A stretch of 64,000 nt of DNA from Otatea glauca (taxonomy: Eukaryota > Streptophyta > Magnoliopsida > Poales > Poaceae). Made by a program: the position numbers and the translations under genes. Location of the stretch: contig CM070721.1 in assembly GCA_036346275.1 (NCBI GenBank), forward strand, positions 55,639,869 to 55,703,868, in the 5' to 3' direction. Shown here piece after piece: positions 1 to 10,423 of this stretch (position 1 is its first letter; the number at the start of each line of letters is the position of its first letter). Under the pieces are notes generated by a model, which was given only the letters and a program-made list of their open reading frames with translations, was not told the DNA's origin and ran no database searches.

Positions 1-1506
1 TAAGGCCCGCTGATCGGTGCGAATAATAAACTCCCTGTGTTGCAAATATGGACGCCACTTTGAAACAGCCAAGAGAATAGCCATACATTCCTTCTCATAA
101 GTGGATAAGGCTTGATTCCGGGTACTTAATGCTTTACTCAGATATGCCACAGGATGCCCTTCTTTCATTAGGACCGCACCGATGCCCCCGTTGCTTGCGT
201 CCGTTTCCAGAACAAATTGCTTGGAGAAGTTCGGCAAAGCAAGAACAGGTGCTTCAACGAGTTATTACTGCAATGTCTGGAATGCCTCATCGGCAATGGA
301 GGTCCATTGAAATAACACACCCTTTTTAAGCATAGCTGTCAGAGGTTTGCAAATAATTCCATAATTCTGAATAAATTTCCTGTAGTACCCGGTCAATCCA
401 AGGAAACCTCTCAGCTCCTTCACATTCTGCAGCTTCGGCCAGTCAAGCACAGCTTGCACTTTGCGCCCATCTGTAGACACCCCAGCTGCGGTAATTATAT
501 GCCCCAAGTATTCCAGCCTCTGTTGTCCAAATGAACACTTCTCCTTCTTAATCACTAACTGATGTTTCTCTAATATGCCAAACACCTTTCTGAGATGATC
601 CACATGTTCCGTGAGTGTAGAACTATACACCAATATATCATCCACAAAGACTAGTACACAATGACGCAGCAAGGACGCAAAAATTTGATTCATGACACCC
701 TGAAATGTTGCCGGTGCATTCGTCAGGCCAAATGGCATTACCAGAAACTCATAAAGCCCTTGGTGAGTACGGAAAGCCGTCTTAGGTTCTTCACCCGCAG
801 CCACTCTTATCTGGTGATAACCTGGCCGCAAATCCAATTTAGTAAACCAACTGGCTCCTCCTAATTCATCGAGTAACTCATCAATCACTGGTAAAGGATG
901 TTTGTTCTTCACCGTGATTGAATTAAGTCGGCGATAGTCCACACAAAAGCGCCATGTTCCATCCTTCTTCTTCACGAGCAACACGGGTGAGGCGAAAGGA
1001 CTAACACTCAGTTGGATGATTCCTTTAGCCAGCATTTCTGCGACCTGTCGTTCGATCTCATCCTTTTGCTGCGGAGAATATCGGTAAGGTCTGACACTCA
1101 CCGGCTGTGCCCCAGGTATTAAAGGAATAGAATGATCGAATTGATGCCTTGGAGGTAACTGAACCAGGTCACTGAACAAATGTTCATATTCCAGCAGTAC
1201 ACCTTCTACTGGTTTTGGAACATCTTCTACGTCTTTTCCCATCTCAGCACCACAATCAACATCTGAATTTGCATGGAGCTGGACCAAATGGGTAACTGCT
1301 CCTCTCCTTAACAACCCTTTCAATTCTTTAGCTCCAATGCACTTACTCTGTGGCTGCTCATCTTTTATACCTTGCAATTGTATTCTGCGATTCTGGTGAG
1401 TGAACTTGATGCATTTGTTCTCCCAATGCACCCACAATGGACTGTGATCTTCTAACCAGTCAGCACCCAAAATCATATTATAGCATCCTAAGGCCAATAC
1501 TCGCAT
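1..1506 (-). pseudogene. pol fragment: reverse transcriptase and partial RNase H
   Basis: Copies element RNA into DNA in the intact family. Within the 413-residue open stretch (265-1506), the start still holds the end of the protease domain (ILGADWL). The RT domain follows at about residues 165-345, with the motifs FCVDYRRLN, KLDLRPGYHQ, MPFGLTNAP and the catalytic FVDD at residues 287-290, and then the connection to RNase H (LRGFLGLTGYYRKFI). The frame breaks near 265. RNase H continues to position 1 in another minus frame with FVLETDAS, AYLSKAL, the conserved Glu of TYEKEC, and TDQRAL. This is a frameshifted, edge-truncated copy. Two of the three catalytic RT aspartates are in FVDD and one in KLDL, so RT itself looks unmutated. 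Confidence 0.9.
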
Positions 1507-1562
1507 GTCTTGCTGGAAAGAGTATCCCTGAATCCACCAGGCTAGTGCTACCGCCTCTGTGT

Positions 1563-3053
1563 TCAGACCATGGATCTTCCATCAGCCACAGTTAGTTGAA
1601 TTGGTGATATACTCCTGATCGGGCACTGAAGCTTGTCCACCAATCTTTCACTAATAAATGAGTAAGTGCTTCCTGAGTCGACCAAAATTAAGATCTCCTG
1701 CTTGCCTATTAAACCTTGAAGCCTCAGTGTTCTGCGCTTGATCTTTGTAGCATTCAGTTGTTCCGTAACTAGAAGCAACTCTTCCCCTGTTCTGTCTCTA
1801 ACATCCTCAGTTGCAACATCTATATTGGAATCAATTTGCAACACTTCAAATAGTTCTTCAATTATATGTAGAGGCACCTGGTCCAGACATTTGTGGTTTT
1901 TTCCCCATTTCTCACCACAAATGAAGCAAAGCCCGTTAGCCTTCCGATATGCTCTCAGTGTTTCCAATTTATCATCCACCCGACCACTGTTAGTCTTCCT
2001 TTGTTCCTCACCTCGTTTATTATCCTTTGGCTTGTTCGTGAGTTTGATTTTATCCGGACACTTGCCTCCCCCTCATTCAGTTCTCTATAATAAGACTTCC
2101 TCTTACAATTGTCCATTTCTTCTTCTTGCACTAACGCCAAAGCTGCTGCCGTCTCCACATTTTCAGGATTATGGAGCACTATTGCAGCTCGGATTTCCTC
2201 CTTCAGACCTCCCAAACAATGAGTAACAAAAAACACATCATCTTGCGATGGATTGTATAAAAGTAAATGGTGTTGAAGCTTCTCAAATCTCTCTATAAAT
2301 TCTGCTACTGTACCGGTCTGTTTGAGATTTATCAACTGATTCATCTGCCTTTTATACAAGTTTTTACCAAACCTTCTATCCACTGCATTACATAAAGTTT
2401 CTCAATCCTCAAACCTTCCCCTAGCTTCCGCATTCTGCAGCCAGAGAGCAGCATTTCCAGTGAAATTTAATGCAGCAAGTCTGGTGCGAATTTCTGGACA
2501 AATCCCCAACACATCAAAATAAGTCTCACACCTCTCCCGCCATAACCTGGGATTCTCCCCCATCAAACTTTGGAAATTCAATTTTCGGTAAGGATTGACG
2601 AGATTACCAGTTTGAACCAGCAATCTGCCCATTTCCCATGCCTCTTCCCTCCCCAGGTTTTGAATCAAACACTTGAACTGCATAAGAGGACTCTTGCTTA
2701 CCCAAGGTTGATGATGGTGATGGCGAAGGGCCCAAAATTCCTTTCATCTGCCCTCGCGCTGGTTCTTGACCACGAACCCCAGTAGGCGAAGCTATTCCTT
2801 CACTCGGCGGTGTTACCTCGGAGAATCCCACTAGATGAACAGCCCCGGGTGACTGCGCCGTACCTGAAAGCGATGCCAGATTTCCCACATCTGGTCATGC
2901 TTCCGGTACCTCCACCCTTCCTCGCACCATTTCCATTGCGACTCGCACTTCCCCAACCTCCGATTTCACTCCATGCACATCTTCCAGAATCTGCTTCAGC
3001 AGGGCGTTGATTCCTTCGAACTGTGTCTCCACCGATGCCATGGTGGCTGCCAT
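1563..3053 (-). pseudogene. gag and protease fragments of the left Ty3/gypsy element
   Basis: Gag most likely starts at the ATG at 3053, about 65 bases after the primer binding site. The first 50 residues form a helical stretch rich in Glu, Val and Leu (VETQFEGINALLKQILEDV). Further gag pieces lie in shifted frames at 2402-2683 (LNFTGNAALWLQNAE) and 1955-2383 (LINLKQTGTVAEFIERFE, YNPSQDDVFFVTHCLGGL). The last piece (1563-1979) carries the zinc knuckle CFICGEKWGKNHKC, which is CX2CX7HXC rather than the usual CX2CX4HX4C, and the protease active site VDSGSTYSFI. At least three frameshifts separate these parts. The product would be the structural capsid protein and the aspartic protease. Confidence 0.8.
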
Positions 3054-3118
3054 CTTTGTCTCCCACAACGATTGCTTCTTCTTCGGCGCCAGATCGGAGT
3101 TCAACCCGATCGGAAGAT

Positions 3119-3131
3119 GGCTCTGATACCA
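3119..3131 (-). promoter_or_regulatory. primer binding site (tRNA-iMet type)
   Basis: The minus strand reads TGGTATCAGAGCC, complementary to the 3' end of plant initiator methionine tRNA. It sits two bases inside the LTR end at 3134, the normal place for priming minus-strand DNA synthesis. Confidence 0.85.
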
Positions 3132-3133
3132 AA

Positions 3134-3362
3134 TGTAGTGTTCAACCGAGCAAGAGATAAAGGTTGGAGTGGAGAACAAGCAACAAGAGGAAGAAGTTCT
3201 GGGAAGATTTGGGATTCTGCATTTCTCCCTCTTTCTGTCCAACTGGCAGGATTATATACCTCCTGTCCACGGTCGATTACAAGTGGGCCACAGCCAAAGT
3301 AAAGTAAGTACACACGTAATACACCCTAAAGATTACACTCAGCACATCAGACGCTTAACACA
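3134..3362 (-). repeat. 5' LTR of the left Ty3/gypsy element
   Basis: Its inner edge is fixed by the primer binding site. On the plus strand it starts TGTAGTGTT and ends near TTAACACA, so it has TG...CA ends and is about 229 bp long. A TATA box (TATATAA on the minus strand, plus positions 3251-3258) lies about 120 bp before the inner edge and would be the element promoter. The outer edge is uncertain by a few bases because the partner LTR is outside the window. Confidence 0.65.
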
Positions 3363-3554
3363 CTAAACTCCCTTGCCGCCAAGCCCTGTACGCCATCCGG
3401 CACATGACAATAGAATAAAGCCCACCCTAATCCGAATGGTTAAGTTTCCGATCAGTTCAGTTAATGTGTTCAAAACTTTGCTTCACACTGGTCCACACGG
3501 AGTCTCACTGCATGCTACACTGCACTACTCAGTACTGTTATCATATCTGTGTAT

Positions 3555-4282
3555 TTTTTTAAAATTCTAATGATGCTACTGTCTTTTTATATATTGTTCT
3601 ATTTTATATTTTCTAGGGGCACTAAATGAAGGCTAATATTTTTGAAATTTTTTGTGTGAGGTTTAGATGCAATGCTAATGATTTATAAAAATTTTAGATG
3701 ATGATTAGACTTGCATATTTTTTTTATAATTCTAACAGTACTACCGTCTCTATATATGCTCTTCTATTTTTTATTTTCTAGGGGCACTAAATGAAATCTA
3801 ATATTTCTAAAAAATTTAATACATGATCTTTGGGAACTCTTTATAGTACAATTAAAATTTAAGAGCATTATCGAGCTTATAAATTTTTATAAAAATCTGA
3901 CAGTATCTCTGTTCCTTTTCAGTCAGAGAAGTGCTTACATGCTTTTCTTTTTTATTTTCCAGAAGTACTAAATGAATTAAAAAATAGTTGAAATTTCTCT
4001 AAGGTTTTTTTTGTAGATTATTTGGGATTTTTATAATTTTTCAATTATTATTATTATTAAAATTCTCCGGTGTGCTGAAAATCGAAAAAGAAATCGGTCG
4101 ATAATCGAGGAAAATCGATAAAATCATTCGATTTTTGATTTTTTTTCCATTGTTGTTTAACAGCTGAGTTCAAAATTTTTGAATTCAAACTTCTTCGGTT
4201 TCTACCAATTTTTGACTATTTTTTACCAAAAATCAAAAATAAAAAATCAATCGAAAATCGATAAAATGATTTTGTGAACCTG
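3555..4282 (-). mobile_element. truncated hAT-derived non-autonomous element (copy A)
   Basis: Related in reverse orientation to 12780-13736. It holds three diverged tandem units of roughly 120-150 bp, each with a CTAGGGGCACTAAATGAA-like core (3616, 3779 and, degraded, 3960). An AT-rich stretch full of CGAAAATCG-type words follows, and then the terminal sequence TTTTGTGAACCTG at its right end. The left terminus (CAGGGTTC-like) is absent, so the copy is truncated. No coding capacity. The hAT assignment rests on the better preserved copy C (15585-15905). Confidence 0.6.
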
Positions 4283-6240
4283 GTGGAGATTCATACATTC
4301 ACCAAGCAGGACAAAGGTTCTTATTACATTTGCTGAGCCTGACACAGTGACACTTCATTGCCTTCTGCGATTCTTTTTAACCTGTTATTATATCGGAATG
4401 GCTTGTGTTCGGACGTTCGTTTTTTCGGACGTTTGCAATATTTTTTTTTCACGCGTGAAACATTTTCTTCCTACGTGTGCAAAATTTTCCTTCGATAACA
4501 GTAGAAATGTTCGCGCGAAACAAAATATTGCAGACGTTGAAAAAAATATTGTATGCGTAGGAAAAAATGTTGCACGACGCGTTCGAGGAAATGAATAATC
4601 GGATGTCCGATTGCTAGTATCGCCCTTATTATATTACTGGCAACCAGTCCATTTTTTTTAATTTGATGGTCTGCCCATTTTGTCAAATCTGGTCTCGACA
4701 AGATCAGAACGTAGTTTAGTAGAAATGAACAGATGCAGTCGAAGATGACTACATCCTGGAATTCCTGGTATACTACTACCAGTAGTAGTATTATTATCAT
4801 CGCTCTCCCCAAACTGGTCCACCGTTTCGCTAGATTCTGCCACTCGATCTTGGCTGTAAAACGCACATGACTGCACATTTCAGCATTCACACTAGTTCCC
4901 CGCGAACATAGGAACATCCGACCGTGCCGCTTTGCCGGTTAGTGCAGCTTAAAATCCAATAGTATAGTACTGTTTTCCGATTTCTTTTTTCTAGCACGTA
5001 ATATATGGTCTTTTTTTTTCTTGAACGTTTGTTTTCTTTTTCTTAATTTCAGGATATTTGTTTCCTTTTCCTTGAGATGATGCTGGAGGTGGGGGGAGAT
5101 CTATTGTGGACCACAGGGATGAGTTAGACACATTAAACAATGGCCATCGGATGTGGGTGAGTAAAGCTGAGGAAAGATCTGAGAGGTTAATTTTGATAGA
5201 GACAAGTTTCTGGAGACGTTTCGCTGGGTGCATGAAGGTTGAGCCATCTCTAGTGGGGTGCATTATTTGGGGTGGACGTAGAAAAGAATGCTTAGGTGCA
5301 TTATAAAGGGGTATAGATACTAGTTAAGTGCCCGTGCGTTGCTACGAAACTTCTCAAACACAACCTTATTAAGAAAAGTTTTTCAAAACATCAGCCAAGT
5401 TGGTTGATGAGAAAGACATGTATGAAGCGAACTTGTTAGCTACTTAAGAGTACTTTCAAATTATCAGTTAATCACTCATGCTAGTATAATTTTAAAAGCC
5501 TCAACATGATAGTACAATGACAACTTTAAAGAATTTAATCTTTTTTCTTTTTTTTTCTCCTCCCCTTTTGTCTCGAGTGCAGTCTTCTGCACCTTGTAAC
5601 TTTAAACTTTATTTTCTATCTTCATAATTTAATCACATCTTTAGCTGTCTTAAAAAAAAGAGAGAAGGAGCTATGACCATAGCCTCCTTCCATATCGTTT
5701 CTTGCGCACCCTTTAATCTTTTGTATTGCTTTTTTCTCTCTTTCTCCTGTGTGTATGAGCCTTCCTCTTCTCTTCGTATGTCCTATATGATGGAGATGAA
5801 GGTGGCCTTTTATAGGTGGAGGAGAGTGCAGCCAGGCGTGTGAGTGTCCAGCCTCTATGATATGGTACCTTGTGATCTCCGGGATTGGCACGTGATTTGA
5901 TTATGCAATTCTTGCCTTTTAATCTCTGCATTTCCATCCGAATGAGATACAATGAAATAGGATTTTCATGTTATGGAATATGGTGAGTATGTCATTCCAT
6001 CCAAGCGGGATACGACAAGGAAACTCTTTCATTTATAAGAGATATGAATAAAATCCTTCCATTTTAAGGAGATGTGATCAGTAATATTTTCATAAAATAG
6101 AGGGGATTCGGATCGGGTGGGGGGCGGGCTGAGCGAACAGAAGGAAAGTGGGGCGGGGGCGGGCTGAGCGAATAGAAGGAAAGAGAGGGTACGGAGAACG
6201 GACCGCTGCTACCAAGTCGTAATTAGAAGTAGTAGAGATA
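4283..6240. other. intergenic DNA without a recognised gene
   Basis: AT-rich with pyrimidine tracts. Open stretches on both strands here are short, overlap each other and show no known motif. Notable items are an ACG/CGT-rich segment at 4400-4620 bounded by TCGGACGTT and CGGATGTCCGA, and a sequence at 5325-5346 (AAGTGCCCGTGCGTTGCTAC) that I recognise as a dispersed grass repeat but cannot assign to a family. A 27-bp unit (GGGCGGGCTGAGCGAA...) is repeated at 6122-6148 and 6157-6183 just before the MULE. Confidence 0.6.
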
Positions 6241-6393
6241 TTTTGAGTATAGGGTTTCTACTTTGGAGCATATATGCAAATTAAATAGTTACTTGCCAAT
6301 TGTGGAAGGACGCGAAGAGGAAGGTGGCGAGGAGGCCGGAGACCAGGAGCACAAGACTGGCGGTGGCGAAAGGATCGAGGGGCAGAGGAGACA

Positions 6394-8340
6394 GTGGTGG
6401 AGGCGCGAGGGGTGGCCGACGAGGGGGAGGAGGTAGAGTTCATAGTTCACCTGATGGAAGAGGAGGACCGTGCGGATGAGGAAGTCTCCGATGGTGAGCA
6501 CTCCGACGAGGAGGACAATGCTCCTGAGGTGCCTATCCCTGGTGCGTGGAGCAATTATAGTTTCGAAGACCTAACAATGAATGAAGGTAACGTTGATGCA
6601 TGGGAGTATCGTGAGAACGAGGTGACGAAGGGGGCCATATATAAAGACAAGGAGGCTGTAATGGATGCGGTGAAGTACTGGGCAATGTCTCTACGGCGGC
6701 AATTCAGGGTAGTGAAGTCCAGCAAGAAGGAGTACGACGTGAAGTGCGTAGTTGATTCGTGCCAAGACAAGGAGGCTGTAATGGATGCGGTGAAATACTG
6801 GGCAATGTCTCTACGGCGGCAATTCAGGGTAGTGAAGTCCAGCAAGAAGGAGTACGACGTGAAGTGCGTAGTTGATTCGTGCCCATGGCGGGTGTATGCA
6901 TACCAGGGGAAGTGGAAGGACTACTGGAAATGCTCCATAGTGAATGAACATAACTGCGAGCTGGAAGAAGCGGAGCAGGGACACCGCAATCTGTCGTCCA
7001 CTTGGGTGGCAAATGTTTTTTATGGTCAGATCGTGGACAATCCCCACCTGCAGCCTCGATCTATTATCACAGCCGTGGAGGAGAGGTTTCAGTACAAGAT
7101 TAGTTACGAAAAGGCATGGAGAGCGAAAAGGACAGCTCTGAAAATACGGTTCGGGACGTACAAGGCTTCCTACGAGAATATTCCCCACTTGCTCAGGGCA
7201 ATCGCACGTAGGAACCCCGGTACATCCGTCGACCTTGCGGAGTTCCTTGTGGGTGCGCGGGTAAGTGGGTATTGCAGCGTGCATTCTTCGCCCTAGGCGC
7301 ATGCATAAATGCGTTCCGGCACTGTCGCCCGGTCCTTTGCATGGACGGCACATTCCTCACGGGGAAGTACAAGGGCCAGATTCTAACTGCGATCGCGGTG
7401 GATGCCAACAACCAGGTTCTACCTGTTGCATTGGCATTCGTGGAGGGGGAAAACACGAAGAGCTGGTACTGGTTCCTTGAAAGAGTGAAGCTGGCAGTTG
7501 TTATTGACAGGCCTGATGTTTGTGTCATCCATGACCGACATGCAGGGCTGCTAAGGGCGATCGTGGATATGCAACAAGGGTCCGTCGTCGTGGGAGCAGC
7601 AAAGTGGCCAGACCTGAGGAGCAGGTGGTGCATGAGGCACATGGGTGACAATTTTTTTTGTCAGTTCAGGAACAAGGAGCTTATGAATATGTTCAAGCGG
7701 CTGTGCAAACAAAACCAACGGAGGAAGTTCGACGCGCTTTGGAGGACGTTGGATGAACTAACGAAGAAGCAATCAATGAATCCCAAGGTACCGCTAGTTT
7801 GTCAAGGAACCCGATGGTGTACCATGAGCAAGGAGAGGACCCCACAGCCTTGTGTGCGCTCCCGACAAACTCCCCAAACATCCGGCGTAGGCCTGGGACC
7901 AGCATAAAGAGTTTCACCGACTGGATACGACATGAGACTTTGGAGAAATGGTCCCTTCTGCATGACGAGGGCGGCTCGCGTTATGGAATCATGACAACGA
8001 ACCTGGTGGAGATTTACAACTGGGTAATGAAAGGCACCAGATGCCTTCCACTGGTGGGTATAGTTGAAGGTGTCTTACTAGGGACACAGAGATATTTCAT
8101 TGAGCGATACAAGACCTCCGCAGCATGTATGTCGGACAATCGACTGTCGTACTCAACTGTTGTGTCTACTTACATGTCCAAAAAAACGACGCCTCCGTCA
8201 CGTGGCACGCGGAGTGTCCGCGCGGTTCGCCGTGGTGCAGCGGCACCCCAGGCAGCCCCCTACCGGCCCCTCAGGCAGGGTGAGCGACACGGACCGACGA
8301 AGGCGTGGTTGCTTCAGTTCACGGTGAGTACCTCTTTCTT
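6394..8340 (+). pseudogene. Mutator-like (MULE) transposase, decayed
   Basis: Cut-and-paste transposase of the MULE superfamily. After an acidic N-terminus comes the MuDR-type DNA-binding region, duplicated in tandem (see 6644-6883) and ending in CPWRVYA. The protein then continues through WKCSIVNEHNCEL to about 7250. The MULE catalytic domain follows in another frame (7272-7790), with CMDGTFLTGKYKG carrying the first Asp, LPVALAFVEGENTKSWYWFL, and VIHDRHAGLLRAI carrying the second Asp. A third frame (7799-8160) has the conserved EKWSLLHDEGGSRYGIMTTN and RYFIERY segments. About 30 residues seem to be missing at the first frame change. The C-terminal SWIM zinc finger normally found in MULE transposases is absent: the sequence runs directly into PMD-like coding near 8200. 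Not functional as read. Confidence 0.85.
6644..6883 (+). repeat. exact 120-bp tandem duplication inside the MULE DNA-binding domain
   Basis: Positions 6644-6763 and 6764-6883 are identical except for one base (G at 6674, A at 6794). The period is 120 bp, or 40 codons, so the frame is kept. The unit encodes the DKEAVMDAVKYWAMSLRRQF to VDSC part of the DNA-binding domain. Only the second copy is followed by the CPWRVYA continuation. Confidence 0.97.
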
Positions 8341-10251
8341 TGCAGATTAACAGAGAAGCGCTAAGTTGCTGATAATGTTTGTTGCGAACGCTGCAGGCTC
8401 AGCTTCTCCACCCGCACGCAGAGGAGGAGGACGTGGCCCGCCATCTGGAGGCATACCTCCCGTTGTTGTTCGGTTGGTGATGTTCCGCCCTCCCACGGAA
8501 CACGGTGGACCGCACTGATCGAGTACGCCAAAGACATCGCCGACACCGGAGGATGAGGTAACACACTCGGTTCAAATCTCGCCTCGCAGAGCACTTAACT
8601 TCCCATTGTAAATGATGATGCAAGTGGTCGTGGGCCTCACCGTGCTTGCGGCGACATCTGAGAGGTCTGCGGCGACGCCGTCTCTCGAGCGGAGCGGGGC
8701 GCGACGATGTCGGGTTGCGCCCTACTCCTTCGATTGTAGTCCCGGGGCGCTTCTCGTCGGGCAGCTGTTGTTGACACCGCATCGCACCCCGTGACCTTTA
8801 CGGAGACAACCCGGTGGACTGGCCCACCATGGGCCACTACTGGGTCCGACAACAGGTATGCTCCCTCGTATCTTTTTCCCCACTAACGCACTTGAATAAC
8901 CTCTGCCATTTCTTATTTCCTCGCAGCGGAGCTACGCGTACCGACAGGTGAGGAGGTCCTACCTTGAGTTCGTTCGGGAGTTCGACCGCCTCCACGACGA
9001 GCACGTGCGGTGGATGCCATACACCGCGTACGACGTCCACACCCGAGCACCTTACGGGGTCTCCATGCTTTGCACGCGAGATGAGGCCTTCTGGCTCACC
9101 TGTAAGGTCCTCGTCTTTGACTTGTGTGTCGAGGAGTACTCCCCGCACCGAGTGATACGGCAGTTCGGCCTGTTCCAGTCCTTTCCCTTGCCGCCTCGTC
9201 ACGTTGTCGCACGTGGCGCTCACAGGTACTTGCCCTCATCCTACTCTCCGCATCTTTGCAAAATGAATGTGGTGTGTACTTCATGTTTTTGCATTGCAGG
9301 ATGACCCGGATGGGTGCTGCAGTGGGCACTTAGTTCGCGCACCGTATGCAGCCATGGGCGGTGCAGTGGGACGCCGCACTCGACAAGAGGGTCACTGAGA
9401 CCCGGCCGTACGACCCTGACATGTACGATGAGTACATGGAGTGGTTCGCCCCGCGCACTCGCCTCAGGGTAGGGTACACACCAGCACCGTATGTCGCACG
9501 GCAGGCATCAGTGATGGGCACGTACCCTTCACAGATATCCCAGAGGGACAACTCCTCGATAAGTGTCGCAATCGAAGCTACATGGGCACATCCTTTTCAT
9601 GTAAATTACGTAATAACAATCTGACGATACATGCAGGCACATCTCATCGGTGAGGTTGAGGTGGAGGCTATCTCCATGTTGGCGTGCCTTCGGGCGGGCA
9701 TACAGGTGACCACCACCGAGGCCGAGGCAGCTTGGGATCGGGTCCTCGATAGGATGAGGCGGTTGGGTCGCTTGGCGACCTGCCGGGGGCGTGGAGACGT
9801 CGACGGACGCAGCACACCACGTCCCCGCGGCCCAGCACCTCGCCCTACCCCGCCGGTGCCTTGTTACGCTCCCACGCAGCTGTAGTGGGGACAGTGGGCA
9901 GAGGAGGCTCCTTCCTCGTCTCTCCCTACCCCGCCGGTTCCTCGTTACGCTCCCACGCAGCAGCAGTGGGGACAGTGGGCTGCGGAGGCTCCCTCTTTGT
10001 CTTGCGCCCCAGCAGGACCCCAGGGTGGTTTCGACGACCCTGCGGACGTCGAGTTCGACTTGGAGGAGTACCTTTCGACCGACTACCTCGCCCCTCTCAG
10101 CTCTCGGGAGCGCCGCCACAGGACACGTCCTCGTCGCCGCCACACTACTCTACGCCTGCGCCGCAGGGCCGGCCTAGGAGGGACGTTCGTCCGCCGTCGC
10201 CACTCACCTACCCCACGGGCCAGATCAGGAAGCGTGACCGCGATTGACTAG
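8200..10251 (+). pseudogene. plant mobile domain (PMD, MAIN-like) gene, truncated and broken
   Basis: Resembles the aminotransferase-like plant mobile domain found in MAIN/MAIL proteins and in MULE-linked genes. Likely exons: to 8321 (KAWLLQF), 8396-8560 (ARHLEAYLPLLFGW, LIEYAKDIADT), 8630-8855 (VLAAT, SGCALLL, PVDWPTMGHYWV), 8927-9223 (RRSYLEFVREFDRL, WMPYTAYDVHTRAPYGVSML, FDLCVEEYSPHRVIRQFGLF), 9301-9601 (HRMQPWAVQWDAAL, YMEWFAPRTRLRVGYTP) and 9636-10251. Introns show GT...GCAG borders, for example 8322-8395 and 9224-9299. The first half of the domain is missing. Frameshifts lie near 8480 and 8650. In-frame TAG codons at 8737, 9331 and 9883 stand where conserved Trp, Trp and Gln are expected. 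The C-terminus is low-complexity, rich in Pro, Gln and Arg. Confidence 0.8.
9846..9992 (+). repeat. 81-bp in-frame tandem repeat in the PMD C-terminus
   Basis: Two units start at 9846 and 9927, and each encodes a PTPPVPxYAPTQ-x-x-WGQWAxEAPS segment. In the second unit the two codons before TGGGGACAG are CAG CAG. In the first they are CTG TAG, so the stop at 9883-9885 is a one-base change from CAG. Confidence 0.85.
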
Positions 10252-10423
10252 TTGTACAGACGTATTTTTGTAATGCTTTTATGTTCAGCAGCATATTGTA
10301 TAACTGTCCGAGTTAGTAACATGAGAGCCTTATCACTTTAAATTGTGCAGATCCATGTATGCATTGCCTGCCTATGCCACACGACGTGACAACACACCAA
10401 CGCCTCGGTGCACCTATCACCTC

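Larger units (their letters stand above)
1..3362 (-). mobile_element. Ty3/gypsy LTR retrotransposon, 5' part (Reina-like chromovirus?)
   Basis: Reading on the minus strand from right to left, one sees a short LTR (3134-3362), a tRNA-iMet-type primer binding site, gag with an atypical zinc knuckle, a DSGST protease, reverse transcriptase and the start of RNase H, which runs off the window at position 1. Order and motifs are those of Ty3/gypsy. The short LTR and the CX2CX7HXC knuckle suggest the Reina group of chromoviruses. That is an inference, because the integrase and chromodomain lie outside the window. Several frameshifts and a stop split gag-pol, so this copy is non-functional. The 3' LTR and target-site duplication cannot be checked here. 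Confidence 0.85.

Noticed and set aside
4471..4917. 148-residue minus-strand open stretch
   Set aside because: AT-rich intergenic DNA with repeat-like words, no domain, no supporting start context or partner exons.
5325..5346. AAGTGCCCGTGCGTTGCTAC sequence as an element end
   Set aside because: Recognised as a common grass repeat word, but no partner end or target duplication was found here.
8600..9600. Serine/threonine phosphatase gene, the name often given to such proteins
   Set aside because: Only plant mobile domain motifs are present; no phosphatase GDxHG or GNHE motifs are seen.
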